NCBI GenBank assembly: GCA_009760855.2
Contig: WPIO01000445.1
Coordinates: forward strand, 1 to 44,932
Origin: Cristatella mucedo
Lineage: Eukaryota > Bryozoa > Phylactolaemata > Cristatellidae
DNA length: 44,932 nucleotides
Reading direction: 5' to 3'
The first letter of the stretch is position 1. Each line of letters opens with the position of its first letter. Of this stretch, positions 9,236 to 16,950 are shown one piece after another. The position numbers and the translations under genes were made by a program. The notes under the pieces were generated by a model. The model was not told where the DNA came from and did no database searches. It was given only the letters and a program-made list of their open reading frames with translations.

Positions 9236-10033
9236 GAGTGACTTGGTAAAAAAAGTTGCTCAGTGATATATTAAAGAATCTTGAAAGCATTAGGAGAACT
9301 AGTCAAGGAAGAAAGGAAGGATATGTTTTTTTAATATTAACTGGAACGAACGAACTAATCCCAATAAGAGCTAGAATTGATACACCAATTAAATTACTAA
9401 GAGGTAAAAACTTTTAGATATGTTTCAGAAATTCGCATGCAAACTAACTCTATTAGAACTATAACTGAAAACTAATCATACTTTTGCTTATAGAGTTACT
9501 TGTGGTTCAGGAAAAATTATAACATTAAGACCTGGAATATATGGTGGGTACAAACTGATGATGATAAATTTTGGTATTGCTGATATAATTAATAATTCAA
9601 TTTACACAATATGAAGCTACAACTGACAATTTTCAACTAGGTCTTGATACAGCAACTTCAAAATCAGGAGTTAGTTAACTGTTATTGGTCATTCCTTGCA
9701 AGTAAATCAACTCTTTCTGCTGTGTAGGATTTACTGCTGTGCTTATAACTAAACTTTCTGCTGCCCTGACTAATTGCTAAGATGTATCCGGGATATTTAC
9801 ACCTATTGTTTGTACACCTTACACTAAAGTTCATTCTGAGAAAGAGCCTTTGTAACTAATATTGATTTTTTTAGAGCTGTAAATTGTAACATGTTGCTAG
9901 TGGAACTGTTTTATAAATGGAAAAGAATCACAAGTATTAGCTAGTTTTACCTTATGATGACTTATTCGTGGAATGAGGTTGATGAAACAAAAACTATTGA
10001 ATATCATAATGGTGCTAATGATTATATCTAGTA
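9234..10033 (+). pseudogene. Gene B, left copy: capsid/fibre-like family, truncated
   Basis: The ATG at 9,234 starts a protein homologous to B' at 13,471 (MSDL, then LKSI/LESIR). It contains KIITLRPGIYGG, matching B' TVTIKPGIYTAI, then LDNFQLGLDTATSKSG and KVHSEKEPL in the central part, and TIEYHNGANDYI at its end. B' continues for about 45 further codons with the carboxy-terminal SNIEMTVTDQNLN strand pair, but here the similarity stops at about 10,033. The 'I-I-x-P-G-x-Y' entry followed by a final 'v-D-x-n-G' strand is a pattern I associate with minor capsid or fibre-like proteins of Polinton-type elements; I cannot name the fold. Several stops and frame changes are present. Confidence 0.5.
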
Positions 10034-10039
10034 ATGTTT

Positions 10040-11002
10040 TTCATAACGCCCTAACACTGTAATTTAGTCTAATTTCCTTTGATACTCTCACTTGAAATAT
10101 CTGCAAGTGCTCTTTTTGAATTGCTTGATCTCTTTTGATGTGTAGACATGCTGCAACAACGAGCACAACGCGTTCATTTTGACATTGCAATTTTTGAAAG
10201 CATTCCAAACTCCACTTACAGCAGCACACCAGATGCTAATCCTTGTCACCATTGTGTTGCCATTTGCACCCGCACCAGATGCATTAGTGCATACTAAGAT
10301 CTCTATCAAATCCACCGACTCTTGTCATTTCAAAGTGTAAATGGGATATTATAAAGAATTGTATTCATAGATCAGCACACAAAACCAGTTATATTGGTAT
10401 TTATAAGACAAACCTGTTTTAATTACGAATCCCATGTGTTTGAAGTAGTTAGTTTGTAGAAGCGTCAGGACTTATATAAGAAGTAAGACTTGTAGATAAA
10501 ATCGCCAGCTCCACATACTTAATCTTTTCTTCCATCCTGTAGCAGGACCTTCAGTCTCTGTTATAGTCATTCGGACAACATAAGAGACCCATCGGGTAGG
10601 GGTGTATAGAACACTTCCAACAGCCTTCCTTTAGGGGAGTTTTTTTTAATCTTTTTAGTGCCAAGGGTCTAAACTCTCTACTACTAATAAATCCAAGCAC
10701 CAGCATTTTTAAACAATGACCAACAAAGAGATATCTATGAGGAATATCAAAAGCTTCCACCCAGCAGCAGTTTGAATTTGATTTGTCTTGAAAAGTAAAA
10801 GATAATTATCAGATAGAACATAACAGGTTTTGTTGTTCACGGGGACAACGAAAAACTAAAACTAATTTACTAGTAGCACTGTCCGTTTCATTTCCATTAA
10901 CTTGATAAACTCTCTAAATTTATAGTCTCTAAGTGTGCAGTCAGGCAGAAACTCAGGAACTCCAAGTTCGAGTATACTATCGATGCGGGTAGCAATTGCC
11001 AT
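10040..11002 (-). pseudogene. Gene E': unidentified element gene, decayed
   Basis: The ATG at 11,002 (minus) follows a TATATAGAGAAGA box. The first 46 codons are open: MAIATRIDSILELGVPEFLP, then CTLRDYKFREFIKLMEMKRT, then a stop. After two stops the same frame continues with VVPVNNKTCYVLSDNYLLLF. Later parts lie in shifted frames: one of 69 codons over 10,760-10,551 and one of 75 codons over 10,315-10,088. The total of about 320 codons fits a single gene. I do not recognise the product. It is the most distal gene of the minus-strand series C'-D'-E', and its 3' end abuts the truncated end of gene B. No major capsid gene was identified elsewhere, so this is one place to look, but nothing seen proves it. 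Confidence 0.35.
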
Positions 11003-11015
11003 TCTTCTCTATATA
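11003..11015 (-). promoter_or_regulatory. Candidate viral promoter box
   Basis: On the minus strand TATATAGAGAAGA precedes the ATG at 11,002, a slightly diverged copy of the element's start-site box. Confidence 0.4.
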
Positions 11016-11019
11016 AAAA

Positions 11020-11501
11020 ACCTAAAATTGTAGTTTGGAATATATAATCCAGCACCTAAATTTTCTCCTTTATGTTTCCACCATAAGTATCAATTATAGG
11101 AGAACGAACAACAGCTTTTATCATTAAGTACTTTTTTGCTAATTTTATAAAAGCCTTAGGATTAATTTCTCTTTTAAGAGTATATGATAGTCTTCCACTT
11201 CCCGGATCTTCCTCTATCTCTTGCCTTTTCTAACTGTTTTTTAGATTTTTTCTTAGTAAACTATCAAGCATGACTTTTTTTTAGTTAAGTATCCATCTCT
11301 GTCATTTTCGTGGCATATTCTTATCTTTTTTCTTTTTTCAATCTCAATATTCAGATCTTTCTTTCGTTTTTCTTCTTCCCAAGTTTGTCATCCATCTCTC
11401 TTCATCTAACAGCGTAATCTTGCTCTATCTTTTCTTTCTTTGCTTGTAGTTCAGTAAGGTTTTCTTGCTAGATGCATTTCAATACCTTTGTTAGCACTCA
11501 T
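11020..11501 (-). pseudogene. Gene D': charged, probably coiled-coil protein, decayed
   Basis: The ATG at 11,501 (context GGATTAAATG) begins MSANKGIEMHLARKPY, then frames shift repeatedly. The central part is extremely rich in K, R and E (stretches such as KRKKDLNIEIEKRKK), typical of a long helix or coiled coil. The last part has DPGSGRLSYTLKREINPKAF and then KAVVRSPIIDTYGG before decay. About 160 codons in all. No family is recognised. It lies between C' and E' on the same strand with short spacers, consistent with a run of separately started viral genes. Confidence 0.35.
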
Positions 11502-11559
11502 TTAATCCAGATCAACAGCTTTCTTTTCTTGTAGTACCGAAATTTTTATTAAAAATGTC

Positions 11560-11838
11560 AAGACAGCATCAGACTTGGGCTCCTGAACAACGATGTATAC
11601 CTTCATGCATTCCATCATGATCAACTATATGCATAGCTACCCCATTGCCTCTATACTTACTGAAATGAAATTTCTATTGTTGCAACTACATCACTAATTA
11701 TACTTACAGGGTTTTCATTTTGGTCTGGTTTAAAATTATCTTAAAACTACTTATTCCATCTACATCACCTCGCCTTGGTAAATATAATACATTAGGAAGG
11801 AATATGTAGATCAACCTTTTCACTTGAACTAATATCAT

Positions 11839-11876
<38 letters not shown>

Positions 11877-12607
11877 TAAAGATGTACCTTGCTCTTTGAA
11901 TCCTTTCCTTCTATCAACCTAATCAACTTAAAAGGATCAACTAAGTCACAGTCGACACTTATCCACCGTCTTCCTTTATTATATGGTACAACCAATTTTT
12001 TTATTCCATTATTTAAAGACACCAGCGAAATACATTGGCTTTTTGTATTGCTTCGTATGGTGTTTAACCTACAAGAGCAGAATAAAAGGTTCCTTTGTTG
12101 ATTTAAATTAAAACCAAGAGTATCACCAATTGAATTTGTAACACTACCATTAGTTCCAAGTAAATCAACATAATCACCAACTACTTGTAATCATATTCTA
12201 TCACCTGTATGAATACTAAATTGTCTACCTGTGCCATTTCATTTACTTGTTTATATAAAACAAACACTGTTTTGTGGATGTTGATGTCGATCCATTTTGA
12301 ACAACAATAGTTTTTGGTTGTTGAGGATCTGAAAATGCTTATTTAGAGCAGCAGTTATTTTATTTGAATTATAACCACCGGGAGAAATTGTAATTATAGG
12401 CAGTACTTATTTCAGTCATGGACCACCTAAACCAAAGTTTATCATTAAAGCCAGCAGTAACCATTGATATAACATTTATTAGTATATGTGAACTCTACTC
12501 TACGTAAAACCAATTTTATTGTAACCTGAATCAGATGCAAGTTGTAAGAGGCGGAGATAAATGTTTTTGATTCAGAACTGCTAGTTCCAGTTAAATCATA
12601 TTGACAT
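11560..12607 (-). pseudogene. Gene C': third capsid/fibre-like family member, decayed
   Basis: The start at 12,607 follows ATACAGAAA on the minus strand. Readable pieces, in several frames, are LTGTSSSESKTFISASYNL, PIITISPGGYNSNKITAAL, KTIVVQNGSTST, then a 76-codon open frame at 12,022-11,792 containing LNNGIKKLVVPYNKGRRWIS and VDCDLVDPFKLIRL. The 'I-x-P-G-x-Y' entry, the 'V-x-CDLV' strand and a final 'DQNENPVSI' stretch follow the same plan as B and B', so I take it as a diverged third paralogue. An (AT)n microsatellite has grown inside the gene near 11,840. Function as a minor capsid or fibre protein is inferred from position and pattern. Confidence 0.4.
11839..11874. repeat. (AT)n microsatellite inside gene C'
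   Basis: About 18 AT units. It sits inside the decayed gene C' and on the minus strand translates to an Ile-Tyr run, so it expanded after the gene lost function. Confidence 0.8.
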
Positions 12608-12617
12608 TTTCTGTATT
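12608..12617 (-). promoter_or_regulatory. Candidate viral promoter box (diverged)
   Basis: TAATACAGAA precedes the ATG of gene C' on the minus strand, one base off the TATAGAA consensus seen elsewhere. Confidence 0.3.
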
Positions 12618-13471
12618 AAACTTCAAGAATTTCGACAAGAACGGTAATTTCTTGATAATTAGTATCTAAACACATTCAAATTCTGATCAGTTACAGTCAT
12701 TTCTATATTAGAAATAGAATCACTTGCTACATAATGATATTTAATAGTAGTTAGTTCATATATCATTCATTTTTTCCCATGGATTGAATATATAAGGAAA
12801 ACTTCCTAATACTTTGTGTTTATATTGAATTAATAAAACCTGACACTAAATAACAACTTACAAGTACTCTATTTAAATTTAACATATTGCTTTCCCCTTC
12901 AAATGCAAACTTTGTATTAGGTGCACAAACAACAGGAGTAACACCTGGATGCAGTTCTACAAAAATGTGGATCAGTTGTATAAGCAGCACTTGTAAAACC
13001 AAGTGCACTTGCAATACAACTTACCAGCAAGGAATGTCCAACCAAACAGGCATAACAATCAATGAATTAGCATTTTAACTGTCATAAGTAAGAATAAATT
13101 TATCAGTTGTATATGATTAACTGAATTAGTAAGTAATTATATCTGGAAACACCGATATTTCAATCATCTGTAATGGCAGTATAAATTCCAGGTTTGATTG
13201 TTACTGTTTGTTCTGATCCTCCTGCTATTCTATAAACAAATGTATTATTAGATTCAGTTATATTTTTATAGTGTTTGATCCACTGAACTTCTCTAAAACA
13301 AATCCTGAAGTTGTACATCTTAGTAATATCTTGTGTATTAATCATAGCTGTAATAGGATTGGTAGTACCAGTTATGTTAAAAACAAATCCTTCCTTTCCT
13401 GATTGACTAGAACTCCTAATACTTTCAAGATTGTTTAATATTTCACTAGCAATTTTTATTAAGTCACTCAT
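12615..13471 (-). pseudogene. Gene B', right copy: capsid/fibre-like family, nearly full length
   Basis: The first 103 codons from the ATG at 13,471 are intact (MSDLIKIASEILNNLESIR and onward) and hold NITESNNTFVYRIAGG and TVTIKPGIYTAI. Decay follows, but the parts remain readable: VWLDIPCW, LGFTSAAYTTD, CAPNTKFAFEGES, NLNRVLVSCYLVSG, VLGSFPYIFNPWEK, and a carboxy end with SNIEMTVTDQNLN and EITVLVEI. This gives about 285 codons. The plan (amino strand pair ending in P-G-x-Y, a 'V-x-C-x-LV' strand, a final 'v-DqN' strand pair) is shared with B and C'. It is the best-preserved member and the one to use for a fold search. The promoter box ATATATAGAA at its start equals that of B. Confidence 0.5.
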
Positions 13472-13483
13472 TTCTATATATTA
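13472..13483 (-). promoter_or_regulatory. Candidate viral promoter box
   Basis: On the minus strand AATATATAGAA runs into the ATG of B' at 13,471. The TAG inside the box is also the stop codon of gene A', so stop and promoter overlap. Confidence 0.5.
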
Positions 13484-14470
13484 TATAAAAGATTGTTCAT
13501 CTTTGCAACATATTTCTTTGGAGCTTTTGGAGATGTAGCAAGATGATTAACAGCAGCCCCTGATTGAACCTATTACATCTCTTATTCCAGTGAGCATGTA
13601 AGTTCACGAAGCCATCAATCAAGTTTATCAAGTACTTCTTTTTCACTTTTCACGATCAATGGAACTATCTATTTTCCTTTTTCAACAGGATTATAGTTAA
13701 GATAACTATAAATTAAATTTTTCGACTGGTTTTCTTTGAATCCAAAGCTCTCATCGTGAAAGGAAATACAACATCATAATCAAATGACCCTCTTTATCTT
13801 CTACTCTCATATTTTCTGTAGCACTTCTTATATTATTAGATACTGATCATATAGTCTTAGTTTTATCAAGACGTTTATTGTTTCTATTCTTTTAGAACAT
13901 CTGTTTTAGATTGAAGAACAGGTTCTTGAACAACAGGTTCTTGAACCACTTTTGCTTTTTTAACTCTTTTCCTAGGTTTCTTACAAGTTGAAGGATGAAC
14001 AATAAGATGATCTGCAATTTTCTTTTGAAGTGAATCGATTGTTTCTCTAGCCTCTCGATTAGCAGAATATGTCTTAGCTTGATTTGCAATATTACTCCCA
14101 TGTTAGGTTTTCCATCAGCAATTGCAAAGCAAATCCTTTTTTACTATATTATACATAGCCACAGGTGCTTGAACTGCTCTTTGTGTTGAACCCTAATAAT
14201 TGTGTTGAGCTTCTTCTTTTTGTTCAATTTGAATAGCAAGTGGTGGTCTCACTTTTTTTTAATAATTCAATAACAATACTACCAGATGTATCAGTTGATT
14301 TCTCTAACACACGTTCATTTATTTCATGTTCAACTCTATTTTTTTTTTTTTTTCTGCTTCCATTCTTAGTATCTCTTGACTGTAATCAAGAATAGCATCA
14401 ACACGTAAACTTTCTAAATTAGTAAGTTTTATTTCTCAAATGTATTTATTCTTGAGCGCTCCCTTACAGG
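13474..14470 (-). pseudogene. Gene A', right copy: basic protein, decayed
   Basis: This is the inverted homologue of gene A at 8,190. Shared landmarks in the same order are KLTNLESL (KLTNLEKF in A), a D-x-SQEIL helix, VERVLEKSTDTSGS-like (LEKSTDNSGN in A), APVAMYNIVKK (VDISNIVKK in A), ANQAKT, IDSLQKKIADHLIVHPS and the basic KKPRKRVKKAKVV patch. It ends APKKYVAKMNNLLYNI, with its stop inside the promoter box of B'. Its amino end is fused to an ATPase remnant because roughly 100 bases present in the left arm are missing. A repeated VQEPVVQEPV stretch near 13,925 is specific to this copy. Function is unknown. Confidence 0.5.
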
Positions 14471-14613
14471 AACTAACCAAATCTTTAAAAATTTTCTTAT
14501 CTATATCACCAACATACGAATCACGAATGTATTCTATATCAGTATTATTTTGTTTAGATATTATAATCATATTAATATTTTTCTTATTTCTCTTCTAGGA
14601 ATATTAGTAAAAA
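14470..14613 (-). pseudogene. Packaging ATPase remnant, right copy
   Basis: Only the carboxy-terminal part of a second A32-type ATPase survives. On the minus strand it starts with a FTNIP box like the left copy and then has NTDIEYIRDSYVGDIDKK, where the left copy has NADIE, YYVGDIDKE. The nucleotide sequences of the two copies align easily here. Upstream the gene ends at an (AT)n tract at 14,625, so the Walker A and B parts are gone. Downstream it runs straight into gene A'. Confidence 0.6.
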
Positions 14614-14622
14614 TCCTCGAGT

Positions 14623-14624
<2 letters not shown>

Positions 14625-14655
<31 letters not shown>

Positions 14656-14667
14656 TATATATATATA

Positions 14668-14714
<47 letters not shown>

Positions 14715-14757
14715 ATATATATACGAATTATCTATATATATATATATATCATATAGA
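14625..14757. repeat. Long interrupted (AT)n microsatellite
   Basis: About 130 bases of AT repeats with a few interruptions. By comparison with the left arm it occupies the place of the missing two thirds of the right-arm ATPase, so a deletion and repeat growth are linked here. Confidence 0.85.
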
Positions 14758-14783
14758 ATATATATTAAATCCTTTAATCCTTT

Positions 14784-15068
14784 ATGTCTGCCTCTTTTTT
14801 GAAATGTAAAAAACAAACTGATACAATTCATGAACAATATGTAGAATTAGATTCAACTAAAGGAATGAAAGGAATTTTAAAAGGTGTTTGTTCTATTTGT
14901 GATACTAAGCTAGTCCATCTCATGGTAAACAGAACTGGTTCAGGATCTAAAGGTGCTAGTGAATTATCTCGTGGAAAAAGATTAGAAACAGGTATTCTAT
15001 CCTTTGGAAAAAGATTAGGTAAAGCATCTGGACCTTTTACCAGCTATCTTTGCAAGAATATTAAATGA
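14784..15068 (+). CDS. Small zinc-ribbon protein, right copy (DUF5679-like)
   Basis: An open frame of 94 codons. It starts MSASFLKCKKQTDTIHEQY, continues with LDSTKGMKGILKGVCSICDT, and has a basic, Gly/Ser/Lys-rich second half (SRGKRLETG, SFGKRLGKASG). The two knuckles at residues 5-8 and 36-39 (F-x-x-C and C-S-I-C) match a CxxC...CxxC zinc ribbon of the DUF5679 kind with the first Cys changed to Phe. Similar sequence continues past the stop (KFSGIAKRYTGMGVG), so the original protein was longer, about 115 codons. It is divergent from the ATPase remnant and gene A', the same relation as in the left arm. This is one of the few genes of the element with an intact frame, though the rest of the arm is dead. 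Confidence 0.5.
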   Translation: MSASFLKCKKQTDTIHEQYVELDSTKGMKGILKGVCSICDTKLVHLMVNRTGSGSKGASELSRGKRLETGILSFGKRLGKASGPFTSYLCKNIK

Positions 15069-15404
15069 CATAGTCATAAATTTTCAGGTATTGCCAAGAG
15101 ATATACTGGTATGGGAGTTGGTTGATGTCTTTATAACAAATAAATGATTGTACAACTTAAAAAGACCATTGACAAACTAAAAAAAGACTCTAAAACTCTA
15201 ATTAAAACACTGTTAATAATACTAAATTGAGTCCTTGGATAGTCGTCATCATTTGTTGTAAATACTGGTTTTATTAAATGTAATACATCTAAATACTTCT
15301 CATGTATTATAACTCTTTATTTATGAGTTGCTTCTTTATGATTAATAATTGGATTCGATGCTTTTAAAACAGACCATAATGCACGATCGTTATCTTCCGT
15401 TTTC
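15069..15404. other. No clear gene
   Basis: After the zinc-ribbon frame there are about 60 bases of continuing similarity to that product and then A-rich sequence with no readable frame on either strand. A protease gene would be expected here by comparison with the left arm, but I do not see one. Confidence 0.3.
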
Positions 15405-16142
15405 TTACGTTTTTATAATGTATCTCTTATTTTTTAATTTTTTAGGGAGTGGAATATAAGAACCGCCAACTTGAAGCGTATATCTTGTAAACTTTGCATA
15501 AGCACTAATCATTTTTATAACTCTACGAAACGAACCACAATCATTCCAATTGTCAAGTGTCTTATTCATTACACCGAAATGTTTTCCAATAAGTGATCTG
15601 AAATGAGAAACCCTATTCAAAATTGTTGATGACGAACCATTCAATAAACCAAAAATAGTTTTGCTCTTTGCATTTTCTAATTTAATCTGAATAACAAGAC
15701 TCATCTTAACATTACTTATACTTGAAGAAACACTATTCCTAACATCAATTAACCCTGGAGTACAATTTTCTGTAAACGTTACAATATCTGAATATTTTAA
15801 TTTAAAACCCTCATATCCAATAGCAATCTCATTACCATTACCAGTTTTTGTTCCTAAAAATCCTCCACTGGCCTCAATTTAACGAAGTCGTTTTGATTCA
15901 CTAAATAAACTATCTACTTTTCTCTTTTTAGGAGTTATTGCTTTAAGAGATAATAAAGTTTCAATCAATGATTTTATATCATTTGCAGAAACTCGATAAT
16001 GACCTATGCGAGAAGAATTAGCATACTTCTTGTTAAAAGAAGGTTTAACACCAAACTTTATTTAATGAAAAGATACTAACCCTTTTGCATGTTCATTAAA
16101 TGATTCACCCTCGCGCCGTGAAAATTCATTTTTTTCAGACAT
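15405..16142 (-). pseudogene. Gene F: large, nearly open unidentified element gene
   Basis: Starting at 16,142 (after a minus-strand ATATAG) a single frame runs 245 codons to a stop at 15,405 with only two internal stops and no frameshift, much better preserved than its neighbours. It begins MSEKNEFSRREGESFNEHAK. It includes a lysine-rich patch PKKRKVDSLF (a match to the classical PKKKRKV type nuclear import signal), GGFLGTKTGNGNEIAIGYEG, a long 'SIKLENAKSKTIFGLL'-like middle, and a final CGSFRRVIKMISAYAKFTRY with YIPLPKKLKNKRY. The last 99 codons are uninterrupted. I do not recognise the family. The nuclear-signal-like patch and basic end fit a protein acting on DNA in the nucleus, which is inference. 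Confidence 0.45.
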
Positions 16143-16250
16143 CTATATTCAGGAAAGAAAATTTATTAAATTAAAATGATTTTTACTGTAGTATGTAGTT
16201 AAGTAAAATCTGTTGATTAGTCGGGTTTTTTCCATTTGGTAAACGCACAC

Positions 16251-16316
16251 TCGAATAGAACATTTTGAAACGAGATTGAGCCGAAGCGAGATCGAGAGAA
16301 AAAATGTTCAATTTCG
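16251..16316. repeat. Imperfect inverted repeat at the element's right edge
   Basis: CTCGAATAGAACATTTT near 16,250-16,266 is answered by AAAATGTTCAATTTCGAG near 16,301-16,318 in inverted orientation, about 17 bases per arm with one or two differences. The loop of about 34 bases contains GAGATTGAGCCGAAGCGAG, itself made of related GAG/GCGAG pieces. It lies just outside the last element gene. It could be a hairpin at a viral terminus, an operator, or a host feature. Confidence 0.45.
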
Positions 16317-16444
16317 AGGGTGTTGCTGCCAAAGAGAATTACCGCCTACTACTCGCCAACAAATGGGCATCCAAACGAACTGTAAGGAATCATTTAAAGA
16401 AATATTCGTATTCTAGCACTATATTCAATAAAATAGATACCTAG
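16304..16444 (+). CDS. Short open frame, doubtful
   Basis: A 46-codon frame starting inside the inverted repeat reads MFNFEGVAAKENYRLLLANK and ends NKIDT. It contains a GTAAGG donor-like site after codon 26 (ACT|GTAAGG), so the first part could be an exon of a host or viral gene. No family is recognised, and chance is a real possibility at this length. Confidence 0.2.
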   Translation: MFNFEGVAAKENYRLLLANKWASKRTVRNHLKKYSYSSTIFNKIDT

Positions 16445-16449
16445 CATAT

Positions 16450-16950
16450 ATTCACATCACAACGCCGGTGGTGCGGATGCCTGAGCGACGGCTTTTGCGG
16501 GGGCATCGGCTCCAGCGGCAGCTGGAGCGGCGGCCATTGATGCAGCTAGAGTGATGCCTACAACTATGTGCCTATAGCGGCGGCTAGAGCAGCACTATAG
16601 TGTCATCTGCACGGTTAATCTGCCATGCTAAGGCGGCCGCTCAAGCCGCCGTGCTAGAGCCGCTGCCTTAGCGAGGCTTTTAGGGCAGAGAACAGAATAG
16701 GCTACAGTGGTAGCTTGACCAGTGGAGGCTACAGCAACGAATAGATGAACATATAGAACTAGAGCTAGAGAGGCAAAGAGAGCGGCAGCTATACAAATTG
16801 TGGCTTTTCGCTCTTGTGTCGTACACGCGTTCGTCAGTTTTTCGCGCGGCGCGCATTTTTTGGCTTTCGTCTTTCCACTTTCATCAGCACGCTTTCTTCT
16901 TGTGAGCTTTTGTTACGGCGACGTGAGCAGATGTAGCTGGTGAACGGAGC
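16450..16950. other. GC-rich, CpG-containing low-complexity region
   Basis: This is a sharp change from the AT-rich element. It is full of GCGGC, CGGCGG and GCAGC pieces up to about 16,690. On the minus strand one frame gives an alanine-rich run (SMAAAPAAAGADAPAKAVAQ) that is more likely a repeat effect than a gene. The second part has CpG-rich TTCGCGCGGCGCGCATT near 16,845. It could be a CpG-type promoter or a decayed repeat. No transcript can be assigned. Confidence 0.4.

Noticed and set aside
11792-12022. Minus-strand frame taken as a separate 76-codon gene
   Set aside because: It is one piece of gene C'; its Ile-Tyr run comes from the (AT)n tract, not from a protein repeat.
13892-14101. 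69-codon minus-strand frame as an independent gene
   Set aside because: It is out of frame with the A' motifs (ANQAKT, KKPRKRVKKAKVV), which are homologous to gene A and mark the real frame.
14625-14757. Possible CRISPR-like or tandem array
   Set aside because: The units are simple AT dinucleotides without spacers; it is a microsatellite.
16445-16640. Alanine-rich protein on the minus strand
   Set aside because: The Ala run follows from GCGGC/GCNGC repeats and has stops close by on both sides.
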